DNA of 5,606 nucleotides, from contig JANQUM010000150.1 in the NCBI GenBank assembly GCA_030731175.1, positions 1,975 through 7,580 of the forward strand, written 5' to 3'. A program made the translations under genes and the position numbers. Origin of the DNA: Spirosomataceae bacterium. GTDB taxonomy: Bacteria; Bacteroidota; Bacteroidia; Cytophagales; Spirosomataceae. The notes under the pieces were generated by a model, which was not told the origin of the DNA, searched no databases, and saw nothing but the letters and a program-made list of their open reading frames with translations. Shown here one piece after another: positions 1 through 5,595 of this stretch (positions are counted from its first letter, which is position 1; each line of letters starts with the position of its first letter).

Positions 1-1361
1 ACAACTTATTCCTGAAAAGCTCCGGCGTTTCAACGGATACTCGAAATATCACCGAAAACTCGCTATTCTTTGCTCTAAAAGGTGATAATTTCAACGCCAA
101 TGAATTTGCTATCCAAGCTCTTGAAAAAGGGGCGGGCTACGCCATTATTGACGAAGAAAAGTACGCCACCGACGAACGCTGTTTACTTGTAAACGATGTG
201 CTTTACACGTTGCAAAAATTGGCGAATTTTCACCGAAGTCATCTATCAATTCCAATAATCGGGTTGACGGGTTCTAACGGAAAAACGACGAATAAAGAAC
301 TCCTGAGCTGCGTTTTGTCGAAAAAGTACAATTGCTACGCCACAAAAGGCAATTTAAATAACCACATTGGAGTGCCGTTGAGTTTGTTGAAAATAAACGC
401 AACGCACGAAATCGCTGTGATTGAAATGGGGGCAAATCACCAAGGCGAAATCAGGATGCTTGCTGGTATTTCTGAGCCTTCCTACGGTTTCATTACGAAC
501 ATTGGGAAAGCCCATTTAGAAGGTTTTGGCGGAGTAGCCGGAGTTAGAAAAGGAAAGGGAGAACTCTTTGACTTTTTGAGTGCTTCGGGCGGAACGGTTT
601 TCGTGAATGAAAACGACGAAACCCTGACAGAAATGCACGCCGAACGCTCGTTTAAAGAAAGTATTTTTTACGGCAAAACGAATGAGCGGTTGGAAATGAT
701 TGCGGAAAGCCCGGTGATTGAGTTGAGAATTACCAATTATCAATTACCAATAATTAATAACCAAGTTGAAGCTGCGAAAGGTGAATACTTGACGGCGAAA
801 CTGGAAACCAAAAACTCAAAAACTCAAAAACTTGAAAACGTAGCAACTCACCTTTCGGGTGCTTACAACTTTGAGAATATGCAAACGGCGTTTGCGGTTG
901 GGCGGTATTTTGGTGTTTCGGCGGAAGATTGTTTGATTGCAATTTCGGAGTATAATCCTGATAATAATCGTTCTCAACTTATCGAAAAGGGTTCAAATAC
1001 GTTGTACATGGATGCCTACAACGCTAATCCTTCTTCGATGGCGGCGAGTATTCAGAACTTTATAAACCTCAAAACCGACAAACAAAAAGTCGTGATTTTA
1101 GGCGATATGTTTGAGCTCGGTGAAGCCACCGAAGCCGAGCACGAAGCTCTCGGCGAGTTGGTGAAAAAAGGCAAATTCACCACCGTAGTTTTGTTCGGAG
1201 AGCACATTAAAGCTGCTCTTCAACATTTACCACAAGCGTATTATTTCAACGAAAAATTCTCGCTGCACTTATGGCTGAATGATAAGAAATTTAGCGACAC
1301 CGCCGTTTTAATTAAAGGCTCACGGGGCGTAAAACTCGAAAGTACCATTGATTTCCTTTGA
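1..1361 (+). CDS. murF: UDP-N-acetylmuramoyl-tripeptide--D-alanyl-D-alanine ligase (MurF), 5' partial
   Basis: MurF is the cytoplasmic ATP-dependent Mur ligase that adds D-Ala-D-Ala to the UDP-MurNAc-tripeptide, the last soluble step of peptidoglycan precursor synthesis. The frame is open from base 3 to the stop at 1359-1361 (452 residues). The first visible residues already match the MurF N-terminal substrate domain (STDTR at about 10-14, FFALKGDNF at 22-30), so only some 5-10 residues are missing at the window edge. The in-frame GTG at 198 is internal, not the start. Visible motifs, numbered from base 3: P-loop GSNGKTT (90-96), NLNNHIGVP (117-125), EMGANHQGE, a KGKGEL stretch (183-188) where Mur ligases carry the carbamylated lysine, GAYNFEN, NNRSQ, DAYNANPSSM (337-346), LGDMFELG, and a C-terminal KGSRGVKLE. 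Unusually, two tandem-repeat tracts are translated at about residues 242-254 and 269-278, just before GAYNFEN. The motifs are intact, so the enzyme is probably functional. Family assignment is very secure. Confidence 0.97.
   Translation, partial: NLFLKSSGVSTDTRNITENSLFFALKGDNFNANEFAIQALEKGAGYAIIDEEKYATDERCLLVNDVLYTLQKLANFHRSHLSIPIIGLTGSNGKTTNKELLSCVLSKKYNCYATKGNLNNHIGVPLSLLKINATHEIAVIEMGANHQGEIRMLAGISEPSYGFITNIGKAHLEGFGGVAGVRKGKGELFDFLSASGGTVFVNENDETLTEMHAERSFKESIFYGKTNERLEMIAESPVIELRITNYQLPIINNQVEAAKGEYLTAKLETKNSKTQKLENVATHLSGAYNFENMQTAFAVGRYFGVSAEDCLIAISEYNPDNNRSQLIEKGSNTLYMDAYNANPSSMAASIQNFINLKTDKQKVVILGDMFELGEATEAEHEALGELVKKGKFTTVVLFGEHIKAALQHLPQAYYFNEKFSLHLWLNDKKFSDTAVLIKGSRGVKLESTIDFL
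728..762 (+). repeat. Degenerate 7-bp tandem repeat (five units) inside murF
   Basis: Five consecutive heptamers can be read: AATTACC, AATTATC, AATTACC, AATAATT, AATAACC. They are translated in the murF frame as roughly ITNYQLPIINNQ. Seven is not a multiple of three, so three units give a seven-residue peptide period. The tract is much more AT-rich than the flanking coding sequence and does not look like conserved MurF sequence. Heptamer tandem repeats (STRRs) are known from cyanobacteria; treating this as the same kind of element is inference. Confidence 0.8.
810..833 (+). repeat. 8-bp tandem repeat (three units) inside murF
   Basis: Three head-to-tail octamers, AAAAACTC, AAAAACTC and AAAAACTT, followed by a partial GAAAAC. 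They encode part of the polar peptide KNSKTQKLEN, about 50 bp after the heptamer tract and just before the conserved THLSGAYNFEN segment. Three units equal eight codons, so the reading frame is kept. The peptide is lysine-rich and low in complexity, as expected for a surface loop. Confidence 0.8.
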
Positions 1362-1376
1362 TATAAAAGCAGTAAA

Positions 1377-1408
1377 ATTATCTGATTAGGCATTGCTATT
1401 CAGATAAT
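1377..1408. promoter_or_regulatory. Perfect 9-bp inverted repeat between murF and panD
   Basis: ATTATCTGA (1377-1385) and TCAGATAAT (1400-1408) are exact reverse complements separated by 14 bases. The right arm ends one base before a TAnnTTTG box, so the dyad covers the region between a possible -33 and -7 element. That position suits an operator. It could instead form a weak, AT-rich hairpin followed by GTAATTTT and act as a poor terminator for murF. The dyad is plain in the sequence; its role is inference. Confidence 0.5.
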
Positions 1409-1417
1409 GTAATTTTG
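1393..1417 (+). promoter_or_regulatory. Putative Bacteroidota-type promoter for panD
   Basis: TAATTTTG at 1410-1417 fits the Bacteroidota -7 consensus TAnnTTTG exactly, 34 bases before the panD ATG. The only upstream TTG (1393-1395) is 14 bases away, shorter than the usual spacing of about 17-23, so the -33 element is weak or absent. The box lies beside the inverted repeat, which could make the promoter regulated. Confidence 0.45.
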
Positions 1418-1451
1418 CGGCACTTCATCCACCAAGAACCACCTAATTATT

Positions 1452-1802
1452 ATGTTAATAAACGTCTTTAAATCTAAAATTCACCGCGTAAAAGTTACGC
1501 AAGCTGAGTTAAACTACGTTGGCAGCGTGACTATTGATGAAAACCTGCTTGATGCCGCGGGAATCAGAGAAAACGAGCGAGTACAAATTGTAAATAATAA
1601 CAATGGCGAGCGTTTAGAAACTTACGCAATCAAAGGAAAGCGTGGCTCAGGCATTATCTGCCTGAACGGAGCCGCCGCCCGAAAAGCCCAAATTGGTGAT
1701 ATTGTTATCATTATCTCTTACGCCTGGATGACCCCCGAAGAATCTGCCGAGCATCAGCCTATGGTCGTTTTTCCAGACGAAAATAATCAAGTGGTCATGT
1801 AG
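1452..1802 (+). CDS. panD: Aspartate 1-decarboxylase proenzyme (PanD)
   Basis: PanD decarboxylates L-aspartate to beta-alanine, which PanC joins to pantoate to make pantothenate, the precursor of CoA and the acyl-carrier arm. It is a cytoplasmic tetramer that cleaves itself to create a pyruvoyl cofactor. The 116-residue length is typical. The key residues fall exactly at the numbers known from the E. coli enzyme: Lys9, the Gly24-Ser25 cleavage site (in YVGSVTID), Arg54, Thr57, Tyr58 and Asn72 (in CLNGAAARK). Chain processing should give a beta chain of 24 residues and a pyruvoyl-bearing alpha chain of 92. The ATG is preceded by an AT-rich stretch without a Shine-Dalgarno, normal for Bacteroidota. 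It lies 90 bp after murF, with its own putative promoter and a terminator hairpin just downstream, so it may be transcribed alone. No panC is in the window. Confidence 0.98.
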   Translation: MLINVFKSKIHRVKVTQAELNYVGSVTIDENLLDAAGIRENERVQIVNNNNGERLETYAIKGKRGSGIICLNGAAARKAQIGDIVIIISYAWMTPEESAEHQPMVVFPDENNQVVM

Positions 1803-1812
1803 AAAATAGAGT

Positions 1813-1836
1813 GGGTACGAGATGCTCGCCCTTTTT
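1813..1836 (+). terminator. Rho-independent terminator after panD
   Basis: Eleven bases after the panD stop, GGG (1813-1815) and CGAG (1818-1821) pair with CTCG (1825-1828) and CCC (1829-1831) around a 3-nt ATG loop, with a TA bulge (1816-1817) in the left arm. Five T residues follow (1832-1836). The 7-bp GC-rich stem plus T-run is a good intrinsic terminator shape, though short. I saw no obvious promoter between it and the next gene at 1873, so read-through is likely or the next promoter is cryptic. Confidence 0.7.
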
Positions 1837-1872
1837 ACATTCTCCTGAATCAATAAATGCTTTTACGAATCA

Positions 1873-2862
1873 ATGAAAAAAGTCCTTCAGTACCTTATAT
1901 CGTTAACTATTGCGGGCGGATTGCTTTGGTTTGTTTTCAAAGACGTTGACATTGACGCTCTTTTCGCTACATTTTCCAAAGCAGATTATCGCTGGGTTGC
2001 CTTATCGGGTGCTTTGGCGTTAGTTGCTCACTGGAGCCGGGCGTACCGCTGGAAACTGATGTTGCAGCCAATTGGCTATAACCCCTCCGCTTATAAAACC
2101 ATGCTTGCTGTACTTATTGGTTACGTCGTAAATTTGGTTTTGCCTCGTGCCGGAGAACTTGCTCGCTGCGGTTCATTGCAAAAACTGGAAGGCGTTCCGT
2201 TTGAAAAATCATTCGGTGCGGTTGTTGCCGAACGCCTCGTGGATGTGCTTATTTTACTTTTACTTATCGGCTTAAATTTACTCCTCGAATTTGACCGTAT
2301 CAGCGGCTTTTTCTTCGAACTAATTGGTGATAAATTTGATAATACAGCTTTGCTCGCCGGAATTGCATTCGCCGGAATTTCGCTGATTTTACTTGCAGTT
2401 TTTCTTTTCAGAAAATACAAATCAAAAATAGAGCAGTTGGCTTTCTATCAGAAAGTTAGCTCTGTTGTTTCGGGGCTTTGGAGCGGTTTTACAAGTATCA
2501 GAAACCTAAAAAACCCCGCTGCCTTTATTGGGCATACAGTCTTGATTTGGGTGATGTATTATAGCATGACGTACGCTCTTTGCTTTGCCTTGCCCGAAAC
2601 CGCATCGTTATCGCCGTTGGCAGGTTTGACCATCTTAGTAATGGGCACAATTGGCATGGCAGCCCCAACGATTGGCGGGATTGGAAGTTACCATTTTTTA
2701 GTCGGTAAAATAGTAGCGTTGTACGGTATTAACGCTCAAATTGGCATCACGCTTGCTACGTTTTTACATTCTATGATGGGAGTTTTATTTGTGTTGATTT
2801 TCGGATTAATCGCTTTTATCTTAACTTTCACCGTTCAAAAAACTGATAGTAAAACACCGTGA
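1873..2862 (+). CDS. Flippase-like / lysylphosphatidylglycerol synthase TM-region family membrane protein
   Basis: This 329-residue integral inner-membrane protein belongs to the LPG_synthase_TM (UPF0104, COG0392) family, which includes the flippase part of MprF and the AglD-type proteins. About seven to eight hydrophobic segments are visible, near residues 5-23, 41-55, 77-92, 118-138, 158-179, 217-240, 247-264 and 290-319. Family hallmarks are LPRAGELAR (90-98), the AERLVDVL stretch (119-126) and a late APTIGGIGSYHF segment (264-275), probably a re-entrant or pore loop. The soluble aminoacyl-transferase domain of full MprF is missing, so lipid lysylation is not predicted; moving a lipid or lipid-linked substrate is the likely role, substrate unknown. 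The ATG is followed by AAAAAA and has no clear Shine-Dalgarno. The stop overlaps the start of the acyltransferase gene by 4 bp, implying a shared lipid-related job. Family is confident, function is not. Confidence 0.88.
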   Translation: MKKVLQYLISLTIAGGLLWFVFKDVDIDALFATFSKADYRWVALSGALALVAHWSRAYRWKLMLQPIGYNPSAYKTMLAVLIGYVVNLVLPRAGELARCGSLQKLEGVPFEKSFGAVVAERLVDVLILLLLIGLNLLLEFDRISGFFFELIGDKFDNTALLAGIAFAGISLILLAVFLFRKYKSKIEQLAFYQKVSSVVSGLWSGFTSIRNLKNPAAFIGHTVLIWVMYYSMTYALCFALPETASLSPLAGLTILVMGTIGMAAPTIGGIGSYHFLVGKIVALYGINAQIGITLATFLHSMMGVLFVLIFGLIAFILTFTVQKTDSKTP

Positions 2863-3689
2863 ATTACCGAATACTACACACCTATTGCCTGCTCATCGTC
2901 CGCTTTTTCATAAAAGCTATTCACGTAACTGGAACGGAAAACGTACCGAAAAAGGGTTCGGTAATCTTTGCCGGAACTCACCCCAACTCTTTTATTGATG
3001 GCATGATTGTCAACCTCACGTTTCACCGCCCAATTTGGTCGTTGGCACGTGGGGATGCGTTCGGAAACAAATGGGCGAAAAAGTTCATGCACTCAATAAA
3101 GTTGATGCCCATTTACCGATTGTCAGAAGGGCGAGAGCACCTTTCTAAGAATGATTCTACTTTCAATAGTATTCAGGAGTTGTTGGAAAGGGGCGAAGGG
3201 CTTTGCATTTTTTCGGAAGGGATTTGCACCAACCAAACGAAATTACTTCCGTTAAAAAAAGGAACGGCAAGAATGGTACAGTCTGCGTGGGAAGCTGACA
3301 TTGATACCGTTGTTTTTCCGGTCGGGCTTACATACAGTAATTTTGATAAAATCGTGAAAACTGTTAACCTTAATTTTGGAGAAGCGATTGTCAGGAAAGA
3401 CTTTGAAAATGTACCTCAAAATACATTTTTGGTAAATTTTAACCGCACGCTGAAATCGAGATTAGAAGAGCAACTCTCTTGGGTGTTTAAGCCAGGTACT
3501 TTCTTCGATAATCCACTCTATTACATTGGTTGGGTAATCAATTTTCCGTGGTATTTCCTCTGCCGTTTTACCGTCAATAAATTAACGAAAGGTACGGTTT
3601 TTACAGATTCCGTTTACTTCGCTTCTCTGATACTTACACTGCCTATTTATTGGGGAATTCTAATCGTGCTATACAACGTCATTTTTTAA
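2859..3689 (+). CDS. PlsC-like lysophospholipid / glycerol-phosphate acyltransferase
   Basis: A 276-residue membrane-associated acyltransferase of the PlsC/LPLAT family, expected to transfer a fatty acyl group onto a glycerophospholipid precursor or another lipid hydroxyl. Visible blocks: catalytic His-Asp motif HPNSFIDG (41-48, His41 and Asp47), an ARGDAFGNKW block II with the following MPIYR (83-87), acceptor-binding FSEGICTN (118-125) in place of the classic FPEGTRS, and VVFPVGLTY (151-159) as block IV. The spacing is H-X5-D rather than the canonical H-X4-D. A hydrophobic N-terminus (about 8-20) and two C-terminal hydrophobic stretches (about 219-237 and 251-275) should anchor it to the inner membrane. 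The start is a GTG that overlaps the upstream TGA as GTGA, so translation is probably coupled to the flippase-like gene. Its TAA shares bases with the stop of the convergent glycosyltransferase. Acyl donor (acyl-ACP, acyl-CoA or acyl-phosphate) and acceptor cannot be read from the sequence. Confidence 0.88.
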   Translation: MNYRILHTYCLLIVRFFIKAIHVTGTENVPKKGSVIFAGTHPNSFIDGMIVNLTFHRPIWSLARGDAFGNKWAKKFMHSIKLMPIYRLSEGREHLSKNDSTFNSIQELLERGEGLCIFSEGICTNQTKLLPLKKGTARMVQSAWEADIDTVVFPVGLTYSNFDKIVKTVNLNFGEAIVRKDFENVPQNTFLVNFNRTLKSRLEEQLSWVFKPGTFFDNPLYYIGWVINFPWYFLCRFTVNKLTKGTVFTDSVYFASLILTLPIYWGILIVLYNVIF

Positions 3690-4651
3690 CCCAAAATGGA
3701 ACGTTCGCTTCGCCAGGTTCCTCGTGCAATCGCTTTTACATAATAACTTATCAGCCGCACCATTATCAGTGTTTGTACGCGTGCTTTTGGAATAAAAAAC
3801 AACGGGATTCCTAAAATCCCCAGAAAAAGAGCCGATAGTAAATTGTTAATAATGAGTAATTTGTGACTAATTAATGCCGTGATTGCCGTGAAGTGTTTTG
3901 CGACGTAAACGTGTTTAGAAATCATCACTTCGGTCTTGGTCAATGCTTCGGTTTCAACGTTTATTCTGCTTGTGCCGCCATGGACGTGCTCAATATAAGT
4001 ATTACATAGAAAGCCAATTTTTCCGCCCGAATCCGAAACTCGTTTCGAGAAATCATCGTCTTCGGAGTACATCCAGAAACGTTCGTCCCAACCGCCAATT
4101 TTATCGTACCATACTCGGCTAACCATTACGATAGAACCGATCACGAAATCGGGTCTTGCAATACCGTTTTCGTCGCAACTTTTCGCCGCAATTTCTTCTT
4201 TATTTAATAACCGATAAACAGAGCGTTGCAAACCAGTAAGCGTACTGAGTTTCGGAAAAATAAGTGGTTTATAGTTTCCTTTTAACGACTGCCGACAAGA
4301 TAGAATTGCGAAGTCTGATTTGTGGTAAGCTGTAACCAATTCATTCAAAGCTTCTATCGTAGGAAGTGTATCAGGATTCAGGAATAAAAGCAACGGTGAA
4401 GTGGCATTTTTTGCTCCCGTATTGCAGCCGTGGGCAAAACCGTGATTTCCCGAATTTTTAATGAATTTCGGTCTTGTAAATTCTTGCGTAAACGCTTCCC
4501 ATTTTCCATCGTTTGAGCAATTATCCACCACGATGGTTTCAAGGCTTAAGTCTGCTTTATCAATGCTTTCCAACGCTGCCAACAACCGACCGAGCGGTTT
4601 CCAACCTCGATAATTGACAATAATAATGGAAAGGGTAGGGGTGGTAGTCAT
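3686..4651 (-). CDS. Family 2 glycosyltransferase (rhamnosyltransferase/WbbL-like)
   Basis: A 321-residue GT-A fold glycosyltransferase, likely adding a sugar to a lipid-linked glycan (O-antigen, capsule or other surface polysaccharide) at the cytoplasmic face of the inner membrane. The N-terminal nucleotide-binding half shows LSIIIVNYRGW (7-17) and ETIVVDNCSNDG (38-49). LFLNPDT (89-95) replaces the DxD metal motif with an NPD, as is common in this subgroup. GGWDERFWMYSEDDDF (186-201) holds the acidic catalytic-base region, and EHVHGGTS (221-228) follows. A C-terminal hydrophobic stretch (about 264-287) suggests membrane attachment. ATG start with no Shine-Dalgarno; it begins 28 bp after the ABC ATPase stop, so both are probably one leftward transcript. 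Its stop overlaps that of the acyltransferase on the other strand. Donor and acceptor sugars are not predictable here. Assignment to GT2 is firm, the rhamnosyltransferase label is only similarity of motif style. Confidence 0.92.
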   Translation of the reverse strand: MTTTPTLSIIIVNYRGWKPLGRLLAALESIDKADLSLETIVVDNCSNDGKWEAFTQEFTRPKFIKNSGNHGFAHGCNTGAKNATSPLLLFLNPDTLPTIEALNELVTAYHKSDFAILSCRQSLKGNYKPLIFPKLSTLTGLQRSVYRLLNKEEIAAKSCDENGIARPDFVIGSIVMVSRVWYDKIGGWDERFWMYSEDDDFSKRVSDSGGKIGFLCNTYIEHVHGGTSRINVETEALTKTEVMISKHVYVAKHFTAITALISHKLLIINNLLSALFLGILGIPLFFIPKARVQTLIMVRLISYYVKAIARGTWRSERSILG

Positions 4652-4679
4652 TTTGCACGAAAATTATGAAATAATTATT

Positions 4680-5312
4680 TTAGGCTAAAGTTATTTTTCC
4701 ATCGGCTACGGTGAAACGGCTGTTGGTCGTGACCTTTGCGTTGTCAAGCGGTTGGTGCGAAGCAATGAAAAAGCTGCTGCCGTTTTCGTGGTATTGGTTA
4801 ATTAATTGGTAAACCATATCCGAGGTTTGCGTGTCAATTGTGGTGAAGGGTTCATCTAATAGGATCAATTTTGGTTTTCCGATGAATGCCGTAATGAGCG
4901 AAATTTTCTTTAACATTCCACTCGAATACGTTTGAATGGCATTTTTATAGAAATCTTCCACTCCAAAACGTTCAACGAGTTCATTTACTTGATCTTTATC
5001 ACTTCCCCGTGCTTCGTTCACAAAGTTGATAATATCCGCTCCGCTGAGGTAATCGGGGTATTTTGGTTCGGCATAGGCGTAATTTACTAATCGGCGGTAC
5101 AAAACGGCGTTAGCTTCATTGTTTTGAAGATTGCATAAGTGCATTTCGCCCGCAAAAGGAATAATTCCGGCGATAGTTCGAAAGAACGTGGACTTGCCCG
5201 AACCGTTCGCTCCTTCAAACCAATGAATACCTTCGGGGACTATCAGTTCAGAAATGGTCAAAACTGGATGATTATTATAGCTTTTCTGAAAATTACGGAC
5301 AGTAAAAAACAC
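4680..5312 (-). CDS. ABC transporter ATP-binding protein
   Basis: A single ABC nucleotide-binding domain, about 210 residues, which would power a separate membrane permease by ATP hydrolysis at the inner face of the membrane. Numbered from the GTG at 5312: Walker A GANGSGKST (34-42), a Q-loop region YAYAEPKYPDYLSG with Glu82 where Gln is usual, signature YSSGMLKK (129-136), Walker B LILLDEP (149-155), D-loop TTID, and H-loop SHQ (His186). All catalytic elements are present. Start choice: the frame extends to a TTG at 5336 (GAAAGGG 7 bases upstream), but the GTG at 5312, preceded by a run of seven A on the coding strand, leaves MFFTVRNFQKSY, the normal distance to the first ABC strand, and A-rich leaders are typical of this phylum. 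No permease gene lies in the window. It is followed after 28 bp by the GT2 gene. Polysaccharide export is possible from that neighbour but not shown; this compact type also fits ABC-2-like exporters. Confidence 0.9.
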   Translation of the reverse strand: MFFTVRNFQKSYNNHPVLTISELIVPEGIHWFEGANGSGKSTFFRTIAGIIPFAGEMHLCNLQNNEANAVLYRRLVNYAYAEPKYPDYLSGADIINFVNEARGSDKDQVNELVERFGVEDFYKNAIQTYSSGMLKKISLITAFIGKPKLILLDEPFTTIDTQTSDMVYQLINQYHENGSSFFIASHQPLDNAKVTTNSRFTVADGKITLA

Positions 5313-5509
5313 GACTTTTTTTGTTAGATGCTGCAAGATACGACCCTTTCACATTACCTAAACATTAACCGCTTCGCATGATACTCTAATTGTCCTACAT
5401 TTTTCTTAGAATTTTACCAGTTTAAAATTTTCTTAAAACGATATTTATGTCTTTTACGTAGGATAAAAAGAACGACTTATTGCACTCATCCTATAACCGT
5501 GGTACTATT

Positions 5510-5517
5510 CAAAGTTA
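5510..5517 (-). promoter_or_regulatory. Possible -7 box of a leftward promoter for the ABC-GT2 pair
   Basis: On the minus strand this reads TAACTTTG, an exact TAnnTTTG. A TTC instead of TTG lies 18 bases upstream, so the -33 element is imperfect. Transcription from here would start near 5503 and give a leader of about 190 nt before the GTG of the ABC ATPase. No other exact TAnnTTTG box was found closer to that gene on the minus strand. Confidence 0.35.
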
Positions 5518-5563
5518 TTCGTAGGATGCTGTAAGGAACTTTTGCCCCGTAACGTTGGGGTTA

Positions 5564-5595
5564 TTGCGTGGCATTGGTAATCTGCCGTACATTTG
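5564..5595 (+). promoter_or_regulatory. Bacteroidota-type promoter facing right out of the window
   Basis: TTG at 5564-5566 and TACATTTG at 5588-5595 match the -33 and -7 elements of Bacteroidota sigma factors (TTG and TAnnTTTG) with a 21-base spacer, within the usual 17-23. Transcription would start about at 5600-5604. The gene it serves lies beyond the right edge. Confidence 0.6.

Noticed and set aside
198..200. GTG at 198 as the murF start codon
   Set aside because: The same frame is open back to base 3 and encodes recognisable MurF N-terminal motifs (STDTR, FFALKGDNF), so the gene simply begins outside the window.
728..833. Phase variation of murF by repeat slippage
   Set aside because: murF is essential, neither unit length is a multiple of three, and the heptamers are degenerate, so on/off switching would be lethal and slippage is unlikely.
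516..942. Two minus-strand open frames inside murF
   Set aside because: They are antisense to clearly conserved MurF sequence, show no family features, and the second overlaps the repeat tracts; they are frame shadows.
1647..3092. Minus-strand open frames opposite panD, the flippase-like gene and the acyltransferase
   Set aside because: All lie opposite strongly conserved coding sequence, and their translations are low-complexity or unrecognisable.
5139..5327. Plus-strand 62-residue open frame opposite the ABC ATPase N-terminus
   Set aside because: It lies antisense to the Walker A region and has no recognisable motif or ribosome-binding context.
5545..5560. CCCC-GTAACGTT-GGGG as a terminator
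   Set aside because: The stem is only four base pairs and no T-run follows on either strand; it may at most be a protein-binding dyad beside the -33 element.
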